Below, piece after piece: positions 34,612 to 42,543 of a DNA stretch of 64,000 nt (positions are counted from its first letter, which is position 1; every line of letters starts with the position of its first letter). Position numbers and translations under genes: made by a program. The stretch covers positions 186,001 to 250,000 of the forward strand of contig CAWHBF010000023.1 of NCBI GenBank assembly GCA_963827515.1, written 5' to 3'. The stretch comes from JABFSA01 sp963827515. GTDB taxonomy: Bacteria; Acidobacteriota; Vicinamibacteria; Vicinamibacterales; UBA2999. The notes beneath the pieces are model-generated. The model was not told the DNA's origin and searched no databases. It saw only the letters and a program-made list of their open reading frames with translations.

Positions 34612-35858
34612 GTCTCAACAATCGCTGGTTCCAGCTGTGCGCGTCTCTCGTTGCGATGATCATGATCGCGAACCTGCAGTACGCCTGGACGTTGTTCGTC
34701 GAGCCGCTCCAGCAGGAAACCGGCTGGAGGCTGTCGGATATCCAGGGTGCGTTCGCCGTGTTCATCCTGTTTCAGACGTGGGTCCAGCCGCTGGACGGTT
34801 GGCTCATCGACAAGTTCGGTCCTCGAGGCTTCATCAGCATCGCCGGGCTGCTGTGCGGATTGGGCTGGGCCGGTCTGGGTTATGCCACGACCCTGCCGAT
34901 GCTCTACACGATGTATTGCATTGCGGGCATCGGGGCTGCGTTCGTCTACAGCGGATCGATCGGCTCGGCCCTCAAATGGTTCAAGGAGCGCCGAGGACTG
35001 GCATCCGGGATCATGGCGGCCGGCTTCGGTGGCGGCACGGCGCTCTTCATCCCCTTCATCTCGTCGATGATCGCCTCCAATGGATACCAATCGACGTTCA
35101 TCGCGACCGGACTATTTCAGGGCCTCGTGATCGTCATCGTGGCGCAGTTCCTGAGACATCCACCGATCCAGCCCGCCGTCGTGACAGCCCCAGCACCCGG
35201 CGGCGGGTCACAGGTGGGGAAGAAGCATTTCACGACCGGCGAGATGCTGCGGACGCCACAGTTCTACATGATGTACGCGATGTTCGTGCTGATGGCGACC
35301 GGCGGGCTGCTCGTCACGGCCAATGCCGGACCAATGGCCCGATCGTGGGGGCTCACTGCCGCCGCGCTCACGCTGGCCGCCACGCTCAGCCCCCTGGCCA
35401 ACGGCGCCAGCCGGATCTTCTGGGGTTGGGCGTCGGATCGCCTCGGCCGGGAAACCACGATGATCATCGCGTTTCTCCTGCAGGCGGTGTGCCTGGTCCT
35501 GGTGGTCTCGGTAGGTTCGATCTCGGGCGCCTGGTTCGCCTTCACGCTGGTACTCGTCTATTTCACCTGGGGCGAGATCTACTCCCTCTTCCCGTCTACA
35601 GCAGCCGACTACTTCGGCACCCGACACGCCACCTCGAACTACGCGGTGCTGTACACGGCGAAGGGTGTGGCGTCGATCATCGGCGGATGGGTCGGCGCGC
35701 TGCTCTTCGAGCAGTCCGGCAGCTGGGCGGTGGGGTTCTACGGCAGCGCGGTGATGGCGCTCATCGCAGCCGGGATGGCTGTGGGACTCCGCGCGTCGAA
35801 CCTCACCGCCAAGGCGAAAGCTGCGAACCTTGCCCCTGCCATCGGCGTCAGATCGTGA
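34608..35858 (+). CDS. OFA-type MFS antiporter, oxalate/formate-like
   Basis: 416 residues from GTG 34608, 12 TM helices. The N-terminal half reads NNRWFQLCASLVAMIMIANLQ and AWTLFVEPLQQETGWR, with a WxQPLDGWLIDKFGPRG loop 2-3 motif and GIGAAFVYSGSIGSALKWFKERRGLASGI, characteristic of the oxalate:formate antiporter family. The C-terminal half has GWASDRLGRETTM and YFTWGEIYSLFPSTAADYFG. It is expected to exchange small mono- or dicarboxylates. Overlap with the reductase gene and the ligase type two genes up make oxalate a good candidate. Confidence 0.87.
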   Translation: MSLNNRWFQLCASLVAMIMIANLQYAWTLFVEPLQQETGWRLSDIQGAFAVFILFQTWVQPLDGWLIDKFGPRGFISIAGLLCGLGWAGLGYATTLPMLYTMYCIAGIGAAFVYSGSIGSALKWFKERRGLASGIMAAGFGGGTALFIPFISSMIASNGYQSTFIATGLFQGLVIVIVAQFLRHPPIQPAVVTAPAPGGGSQVGKKHFTTGEMLRTPQFYMMYAMFVLMATGGLLVTANAGPMARSWGLTAAALTLAATLSPLANGASRIFWGWASDRLGRETTMIIAFLLQAVCLVLVVSVGSISGAWFAFTLVLVYFTWGEIYSLFPSTAADYFGTRHATSNYAVLYTAKGVASIIGGWVGALLFEQSGSWAVGFYGSAVMALIAAGMAVGLRASNLTAKAKAANLAPAIGVRS

Positions 35859-35912
35859 TGGTTTCCGCTCGACCAAACAACGTATGGATCAAGAGTCAAA
35901 GATCGTTCAACA

Positions 35913-35976
35913 GGCCACAGAGTCGCAGAGACACAGAGCATTCTGGTTCTCTCTGTGACTCTGTGTCCCTGTGGCC
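35913..35976. repeat. 64-bp imperfect palindromic element, copy 1
   Basis: Begins GGCCACAGAGTCGCAGAG and ends CTCTGTGTCCCTGTGGCC around a central TTCTGGTTCTCTC. It is nearly identical to the element at 42412-42485 and in the same orientation. It resembles the non-autonomous palindromic (MITE-like) elements common in Acidobacteriota and Planctomycetes. It ends 14 bases before the hydratase start codon, where it must affect the 5' leader. Confidence 0.75.
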
Positions 35977-35989
35977 CCGTATAGGTCCC

Positions 35990-36796
35990 ATGTCTGCACA
36001 CGCGCTCGCTCTTGAGTTGATGGCCGCACACGCGAGCCGCCAGCCGACCTTGATTCCACCCTCGGCCCGCGATACGGCGTTCGATCTCGACGCCGCCTAC
36101 GCGGTTGAAGCCGAGCTCGTGCGATTGCGGACGACCAGCGGCCGCACGACCGTTGGACGCAAGGTCGGCTTCGCCAACAAGGCCATGTGGCGGGTTCTGA
36201 AGCTGGACTCGCTCGTCTGGGCGCACATGTACGACGACACCGTCCTGTTCGCCGATGGCAACGCCGGCTCGCTCTCGCTCGCCGCGATGTGCTCACCGAA
36301 AATCGAACCCGAGATTGTCTTCAAGCTGAAAGCGCCGATCGGACCAGGACCGCTAGAGGCAGCTGCGGTGCTCGAGTCGGTCGAATGGCTGGCACTGGGG
36401 TTCGAAATCATCGACTGCGTGTTTCCCGACTGGAAGTTTCAACCTGTCGACTTCGTCGCATCGTTCGGGCTTCACGCCGGACTGGTCGTCGGCGAACCGC
36501 TGCGGGTTGAAGCGGACAGGATTCCTCAGCTTGTCGAGCAACTGCCTCGGTTCACGGTGAAGCTGCTCAAGAACGGGGACCTGGTCGCAGAAGGATCCGG
36601 GCGCAACTCTCTTCGAAGCCCGGCGCTCTGCCTCGGCGAACTCGGGGCAGCCATCCTGCGGCGATCGCCCGAGGAGCCTCTCGCGGCCGGCGAGCTCGTC
36701 AGCACGGGTACGCTGACGGAGTCGCAGCCAATCGGACCCGGTGAAACGTGGACGGCCGTCGTCGAGGGCCTGGATCTCGCCGAGCTCTTACGCTGA
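35990..36796 (+). CDS. 2-keto-4-pentenoate hydratase/fumarylacetoacetate hydrolase-family enzyme
   Basis: 268 residues from ATG 35990. The FAH fold of the MhpD branch has RTTVGRKVGFANKAMW, CSPKIEPEIVFKLK (the acidic EPE metal site), LGFEIIDCVFPDWKF and GLHAGLVVGEP, then LRSPALCLGELG and GELVSTGTLTESQPIGPGETW. It is a hydratase or decarboxylase of 2-oxo acids from aromatic meta-cleavage pathways. Family length is normal. It follows the antiporter but a palindromic element separates them, so cotranscription is uncertain. The longer upstream frame is noncoding. Confidence 0.85.
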   Translation: MSAHALALELMAAHASRQPTLIPPSARDTAFDLDAAYAVEAELVRLRTTSGRTTVGRKVGFANKAMWRVLKLDSLVWAHMYDDTVLFADGNAGSLSLAAMCSPKIEPEIVFKLKAPIGPGPLEAAAVLESVEWLALGFEIIDCVFPDWKFQPVDFVASFGLHAGLVVGEPLRVEADRIPQLVEQLPRFTVKLLKNGDLVAEGSGRNSLRSPALCLGELGAAILRRSPEEPLAAGELVSTGTLTESQPIGPGETWTAVVEGLDLAELLR

Positions 36797-36816
36797 CGAC
36801 GTAGAACGGACTGTCC

Positions 36817-36928
36817 GCGCACGCTAAAGCGTGCGCTCTACGTCGCCCAAGGGGTCGGTCAGGGTTTGTGCAGAGCGCATGCTTTGAAGCGCTCTCCTGT
36901 TGTACGCGGTGTCCGGCTTCAGCCGGAC
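36817..36928. repeat. Palindromes between convergent hydratase and toxin genes
   Basis: Three hairpins: GCGCACGCT-AA-AGCGTGCGC (36817-36836) with tail TCTAC, GAGCGC...GCGCTC (36873-36894), and GTCCGGCT-TC-AGCCGGAC (36911-36928). They belong to the same variable-stem family as those at 7.1, 17.7, 50.2 and 61.3 kb. Confidence 0.7.
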
Positions 36929-36974
36929 CAGCCGATTGTGCGCGCGATGGTGCCGTCAACAGTACGATGCGCGC

Positions 36975-37352
36975 TCACAGCGCCAACAGCTTCAGACCGT
37001 GAGCCGTGAACGGCGCGAAATCTTCCGCGTTGTAGGTGGCCAGCTCGGCGTCAGCAAGGATCGCCGTGGCGGCGATCAGACTGTCCGTGCGCAGGCTGCG
37101 CTGGCGTCCGGCACGGTTGAACAAGGTCGCCGCGCGCTCCGCGATAATCTCATCCACCTCGAGGATTCGCGCACCGATCGCGGCGCGCACGAGATCACGT
37201 TCCGACTCCGGCAACGGACCGCACACGTACTCGAACCACGCCAATGAAGAGGTCGCGGCCGGCTCACCCTTGCCGATGCGCTGCGTCAGGGCATGTCGCT
37301 GCCGGGCCAGCACCGGCAAGGCGATCAGCACGTTGGTATCGAGATGGATCAT
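36975..37352 (-). CDS. PIN-domain toxin, VapC-like
   Basis: 125 residues. The PIN-fold acidic residues are in place: Asp5 in MIHLDTNVLI, Glu41 in AWFEYVCG, Asp90 in LRTDSLIAATAI and Asp111 in ATYNAEDF. PIN toxins cleave tRNA or rRNA when freed from their antitoxin. ATG 37352 overlaps the stop of the upstream RHH-type gene by 4 bases, the usual toxin-antitoxin arrangement with the antitoxin first. Confidence 0.88.
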   Translation of the reverse strand: MIHLDTNVLIALPVLARQRHALTQRIGKGEPAATSSLAWFEYVCGPLPESERDLVRAAIGARILEVDEIIAERAATLFNRAGRQRSLRTDSLIAATAILADAELATYNAEDFAPFTAHGLKLLAL

Positions 37353-37615
37353 CCGCGCGCGTTGTCGGCGGCGTGTCGGTCCTGGCGCTGCGTGCGGATC
37401 CGTGCCTTCAGCGCCTTCGTCGTCTGTCGTGCCGCCGGCGTTGCCGCAAGCAGGGCAAGCGCGTCCGCGGGAGTGGCTGGCGCCGCGGCCTCGCGCTGCT
37501 CCAGGAGTCGCAGTGAACGGCGAACGACTTCGGATTGCGAGGTCCCCAGGCGCCTGGCCAGGTTGCGCAACGTCGTGAGACTCGCCGGGTCGAGGGCGAG
37601 ACCAGTGCGAGTCAT
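37349..37615 (-). CDS. Ribbon-helix-helix antitoxin, VapB-like
   Basis: 88 residues from ATG 37613-37615 with CAGGAGGTCTC upstream; the longer frame lacks a ribosome site. The N-terminal RHH DNA-binding segment is LALDPASLTTLRNLARRLGTSQSEVVRRSLRLLEQRE. The Ala-rich, then basic C-terminal half would bind the toxin. It probably represses its own promoter through the inverted repeat at 37641-37658. Confidence 0.8.
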   Translation of the reverse strand: MTRTGLALDPASLTTLRNLARRLGTSQSEVVRRSLRLLEQREAAAPATPADALALLAATPAARQTTKALKARIRTQRQDRHAADNARG

Positions 37616-37640
37616 GAGACCTCCTGGAACATCATTGTTG

Positions 37641-37675
37641 TATGCGTATATTAGCATATCAAATGGCATAATCAA
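37641..37675 (-). promoter_or_regulatory. Promoter and operator of the VapBC-like pair
   Basis: On the minus strand TTGATT (37675-37670), 16-base spacer, TAATAT (37653-37648). An inverted repeat TATGC-N8-GCATA (37641-37658) covers the -10 box, a natural site for RHH autorepression. This is the most AT-rich short stretch in the neighbourhood. Confidence 0.5.
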
Positions 37676-37715
37676 CGCCGGGCGGTGGACGAACCTGCAA
37701 TGCTCGAGAGCATTT

Positions 37716-37775
37716 CCCCTTATACGTAGTGTCCGCCTTCAGGCTGACCGGGACAGGCCGGCTGAAGCCGGTCAC
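37716..37775. repeat. Palindrome fragments upstream of the toxin-antitoxin pair
   Basis: TAGTGTCCGCCTTCAGGCTGACC followed by CCGGCT-GA-AGCCGG (37758-37771); the first part is a degenerate version of the GTCCGCCT hairpin seen intact at 61420-61437. Nothing else is recognisable in the 280 bases between 37616 and 37895. Confidence 0.6.
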
Positions 37776-37895
37776 CTCATCGTCTTCCGGGCGATCGCGA
37801 TCCTCGACCGCCGAACCCCTGAACGACGAACCCGAACCGAACCTGAACACGAACCGAGAACAGAGAAGGTAGAAGCGTGAACGACGCGGCCCGCT

Positions 37896-40527
37896 CTATC
37901 TGGGGGCCGGTGTCCGCCCCCAGTTCAGCAGCACCTCGAGTGATGGCTGAGCCTCGGTCGCGTACACGTTGATCAGAAAGCGCTGCCCGTCGGCCGATGG
38001 GGAGTAGAGGAAACGGTTGTTCTGCAGCTGGGCGGAGAGGGACTGGAACTCAAACAACGGCGTGGGCGTACCGAAAGGAATCGATGCCGCGACGATCGGC
38101 ACGGACATGACCTTGAATCGCCGCCCTGTGACAGGCTCTACGTAAAGGAGCTCCTTCCCGTCAGCACGCCAACGCGGCTCGGTGCCTGAGCCAGTGGAGA
38201 CTTGCCACCTGGTGCCAGGACCTGGAGAAGTCCCGTCAAATGGTCTGACGTAGATGCGGTCATCGCCAGATTCATTCGACGTGTACGCGAGCCACTTGGC
38301 GTCCGGCGAGATCTGGCCCTGGCTCTCGGCGAACGGTGTGACCAGCAACGGCACAGGATTTCGGTCGGCTGATGCACTCGACGGGTTGGGCAGCAGCCAG
38401 ATGTCCGCACTGGTCTTCGCGTCGAGGTCGGTGTAGACGAGCCAGCGGCCATCGCGCGCCCAGTCCGACGGGGATAACGGACTCGTTCCCTGCAGCAGGA
38501 TCTCTTCCGTCTCGCCGTTCACACTCTTGACGTGTATCGCGTCCACTCCCGCACCAGTGACGCGAAACGCGATGCGCTGGCTATCGGGCGACCAAACAAG
38601 ACCCGTAAAAGGACTGGGCGGCGGCGTGGCGACGCGTGTCTCCTGGTTCCGCTCGAGGTCCTGCACCCAGAGCGCGGGTACACTCTGGCCGTCCCACCGC
38701 AGAAACGCAACCCGCTTGCCATCGGGTGCGAGAGATACCCCGGACCCCTGACCGAGCAGGGCTGCTCGACCAGCTTCCTTGCCGGAACGGTCGTACCACA
38801 CAAGCTGTCGATCGGGACGGCTATCGGTCAGGTACACCAGGGTCCCGTTCATGCCGACCGACGCGGCGATCTGTGACTGTGTGACGGTGAATGACACTTG
38901 CTCCGCCACCGTAACCGGGTTGCCGGAGAGCTGCAGCGACGTGGCATCGAACGCCTGGGCCATCAGCGCCTGCTCCCGCACGAACAGCAGCCGGCCCTGG
39001 TACCGATCCGGGCCCAGTCGGGACAAACAAGGCGCTCGATCGATCGGCCACCAGGCGGCGGCCGTTCGGCTCGGCGAGCGAGGCCGCATACACACCCCGG
39101 CGGGCTTCGTCCGTCGTCTCCAGCATGTACAAGAAATGGTCGCCATCCGGCAGAAACACGGGAACCTTGCGTGGAACCCCAGGCTCCGGCTTTGTGATCT
39201 CAGTGCATTCGCCACCTGTGGCTGCCACTCGCATGAGCGCACCGGATTGGGATGCGAGGAGGATGGCGCCGTCTCGGTTCCAGGTACCGCCCCCGCCGGT
39301 TCCAACATCGTCGCACAGCGTCTGCGGAGGCCCGCCGGAGGCTGCGACAGTCTTCAGTTGTCCGTCCGAAAAGAAGGCAAGCGTGCGGCTGTCAGGCGAC
39401 CAGAACGGCGTGCGTGCGTTCTCGGTTCCGGCGAGCGGTCGTATCTCGCTGGAATCGAGCGCGCGGAGCACCAAGCCACTTTGGTAGCTCATCACCAGCA
39501 ACTGGCCGTCGGGCGAGAGGGCAAAGAAGCCGGGCGCGGTGTTCCCCGGCAAGGGAATCGACAGGTGCACGAGCGGCTGCTCGGCGGGCACCTCCGAGAA
39601 GTGGACCCACGACATGGTCGCGAGCCCGACAAGCGCCAGCGCTGCGACCGCCCATCCCAACCGGCTGAGCAATGACACCGCGACCGGGGCCCGCGCGACG
39701 ACGACAGGCTCCTCCGCCAGAAGCCGTCTCGCGTCGCCGATCGCCTGCAACCGATCCTTCCGGTCTCGCTCCAGGCACCAGCGCAGGAGCTTGTGCGTCG
39801 TCGGCGGCGCCGCGGAGAGATCCGGGTCCTTGTTGAGCACCGAGCCCAGGATCTCGACGGTCGTCTCGCCCTGAAACAATCGCCGCCCGGTGAGTAGCTC
39901 GTACGCCACGACACCGAACGACCAGATATCCGCTCGCCGGTCGGCCTGCTTCCCCTTCGCCTGCTCCGGCGCCATGTACCCCGCGGTCCCGAGAATCGTT
40001 CCCTGGATCGTTCCCTCCATCGAGAAGCCGGGCGCGATCGTCGGCGACTTCGAATTGGCGTTCGGATCGCTCGACGGGTGCGGACCGTTCGGGTCGTGCA
40101 ACTTCGCCAGGCCGAAGTCGAGAATCTTCACCACACCGTCCGGCGTGACCTTGATATTGGCGGGCTTCAGGTCCCGATGGACGATGCCCTTCTCGTGCGC
40201 CGCCTCGATGCCATCAATCAGCTGGCGGAGGATCGGGAGCGCCTCCTCGAAGGCCAGCGGTCCCCGCGGACACTCGCCCTCGACCAGCTCCATCACCAGG
40301 TAGTTGGGGCCGACGTCGTAGAGGTGGCAAATGTTGGTGTGGTTGAGCGCCGCGATCGCCCGTGCCTCGCGGGTGAAGCGATCAGTGAACGCCTCGGCCG
40401 ACACCTTGATCGCGACATCCCGTTCCAACCGCGGATCGTGCGCGCTGTACACCTGCCCCATCCCGCCCGTGCCGATGAGCGCGCTCACGGTATAAGGGCC
40501 GAGCTGCGTGCCGGGCGTCAGCGCCAC
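37896..40527 (-). CDS. Membrane Ser/Thr protein kinase with beta-propeller (TolB/WD40-type) sensor tail (frameshifted)
   Basis: About 876 residues. The N-terminal PknB-type kinase has the Gly loop IGTGGMGQVY, Lys41 in DVAIKV, HRDLKPAN (Asp119), DFG 137-139, GTAGYMAPEQ and DIWSFGVVAYELLTGR. One TM follows (LGWAVAALALVGLATMSWV), then an extracytoplasmic propeller with repeated SPDGQLL/SPDSRTLAF/APDGKRVAF/SPDSQRIAF motifs. The frame changes at about 39010 in GGGCCC: FVPTGPG should be FVPTGPDRYQGRLLFVREQ, one base fewer. Start is GTG 40525-40527, with TAGAAT 10 bases upstream. This family is heavily expanded in Acidobacteriota; targets are unknown. Confidence 0.88.
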
Positions 40528-40731
40528 GATGGCGGTGATTCTACTCTGAGGATGGGTATTCCGATGTCAGTCGCCAACTTCCTCCAAGTCGGCAAGGTCC
40601 TGCGTCCGACAAAGGCGCGTTTGTTGCGACGAAGTTCTTCCACAGTGGAGCACGGCACCGCTGCGCTGCTCGAAGACATCCGGCGTTCTATCCCGCCGAC
40701 ATGAGCGCGACGCCGCCGAGCGTGCGCGATC

Positions 40732-42373
40732 TCAGCGTGCGCGACGCGCGAACACCGGCGGCGCCTCGGGAATCGCCGCCCCATCGTGCCGTGGCTCCGA
40801 CGCGCCGAAGTGCACGCCCGATCCATCGCTCATCACCGCTTGCCCGTAACCGAACGTCCCGGTTCGCGGCGGCACAGCGATGACCTCGTGTCCTAGGGCG
40901 GCCAGTTGCGACCGGACCGACTCGGCGACGAGGGTCTCGACGCACACATCGCATCCCGTGAACGTGCCCTTCGTGAACCGGCCAGCCTCGAGCGCCTGTT
41001 GAATATCCAGTCCGTAGTCGGCCACGTTGGCCACGAACTGCGCGTGGGCCTGGGCCTGATTGAACCCGCCCATGATCCCGAACCCGATCCGCACGCTCCC
41101 CTTCTGCATGAACCCGGGAATGATCGTGTGGAGCGGACGCTTTCGCGGCGCCAGCACGTTCGGGTGCCCTTTCTCGAGCGTGAAGAGCGCCCCGCGGTTG
41201 TGCAGCGCGAAACCAGCCCCGCTCGGCACAATGCCGCTCCCGAACCCTTCGTAGATGCTCTGAATGAGCGAGACGATGTTCCCGTCCTTGTCGATGGCCG
41301 AGAGGTAGATGGTGTCGCCGCCGGCTGAGTTGGTCAGGCCGTCGAACACCGATGGCTCAACATCAGCGGCAGCCCGCGCCGGATCGATCGATCGGGCGCG
41401 CGTGCCGGCGTGCGCCTTGTCCAACATCGCCGCCGCGCTGGTCGTCCCGAACCGCGGATCGCCGACGTATCGAAGCATGTCGGCGTAGGCCAGTTTCTTG
41501 GCTTCGATCATCACGTGCAGCGCCTCGGCGCTCTGGAACCCGTACTCTCCGAGCGGAAACGGCTCCATGAGATTGAGCATGAGCAGCGCAGCGATCCCCT
41601 GCGTGTTCGGGGGCAGCTCGTAGACCGTCCATCCTCGATACGTCGTGGAAATTGGTTCGACCCACTCGGGCCTGAACTCGCGGAGATCGGCCGCCGCCAT
41701 GGCGCCGCCCAGCTTCGCTGACGTCTCGAGGATCGCATCGCCGATACGGCCGCTGTAGTACGCCGATGACCCTTCGCGCGCGATGAGACGCAACGACTGG
41801 GCGAGCGCGGGATTTCTGAAGACCTCTCCCGCGCGGGGTGCGCGCCCGTTCGGCAGGTACGTCGCGCGCGGCATTCGCGTCGCCGCTCAGCTTGTCGCTC
41901 AACCCGCCCCAGGTGTCGGCGATCACGTCGGACACGGGAAACCCGTCCTCGGCGTAGAAGATCGCCGGCGCCAGAAGATCCTCGAACGGCAGTGTGCCGA
42001 ATCGCGTGCGCAGGGCGTCCCACCCGGCCACGGCGCCGGGCACGGTCACCGTGTGAATGCCGCTCGAAGGCATCACGACCACGCCGAGGGACTCGAGCAA
42101 TGCCGGCGTCAGCCGTTCCGGCGCCCACCCTCCGGAATTGAGCCCATGCAGGCGGTCGTTCGCCGCCTCGTAGACGATGGCAAACAGGTCGCCACCAATC
42201 CCGTTCATGTGCGGCTCGACGAGACCCATCACGGCATTGGCCGCAATGGCCGCGTCCACCGCGTTGCCGCCGCGCTCGAGCACCTGAACGCCAGCGCGCG
42301 CGGCCAACGGCTGACTGGCGGCGACAATGCCGTACTTCGTGGCGATCTTCGATCGGCCTGTGACAATATCCAT
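40732..42373 (-). CDS. Gamma-glutamyltransferase-family protein (frameshifted)
   Basis: About 546 residues. It is an Ntn hydrolase that cleaves and transfers gamma-glutamyl groups. The large-subunit part reads YGIVAASQPLAARAGVQVLERGGNAVDAAIAA (in segments), HMNGIGGDLFAIVY and SSGIHTVTVPGAVAGWD. The nucleophile region is GGDTIYLSAIDKDGNIVSLIQS, with the Thr of GGDT starting the small subunit, then GFGSGIVPSGAGFALHNRG and RKRPLHTIIPG. The frame shifts at 41861-41872 within CGCGCGCG: GDANAA-ATYLPNGRAPRAGEVF is the continuous reading. No signal peptide is seen, suggesting a cytoplasmic member (acylase/oxamate-type are alternatives). Confidence 0.85.
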
Positions 42374-42411
42374 GCGGTTTGGAGACTGTACTATCGTCTG
42401 TGGTTTGACTT

Positions 42412-42485
42412 AACAGGCCACAGAGTCGCAGAGACACGGAGTATTTTTGGTTCTCTCTGTGACTCAGTGTCTCTGTGGCCCTGTT
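42412..42485. repeat. Imperfect palindromic element, copy 2
   Basis: AACAGGCCACAGAGTCGCAG at the left, CTCTGTGGCCCTGTT at the right, centre GTATTTTTGGTTCTCTC. Same orientation as the copy at 35913-35976, and again directly upstream of a rightward metabolic gene. Confidence 0.75.
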
Positions 42486-42510
42486 CGGCAATGTGAACTT
42501 CCCAGTTTGT

Positions 42511-42531
42511 ACTTTGCACTTTGCACTTTGC
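42511..42531. repeat. Tandem repeat, three copies of ACTTTGC
   Basis: Three perfect heptamers directly follow the palindromic element and precede the malate-synthase-like gene by 12 bases. A degenerate fourth unit (AGTTTGT) lies just upstream. Confidence 0.7.
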
Positions 42532-42543
42532 CTGGGGGCGCGA

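Noticed and set aside
34505..35989. Long upstream extension of the hydratase frame
   Set aside because: It is the wrong frame of the antiporter gene, Arg-rich and motif-free; the hydratase homology begins at ATG 35990.
40528..40731. Possible small gene between the kinase and the gamma-glutamyltransferase
   Set aside because: Short frames on both strands have no ribosome site, domain or homology that I can recognise.
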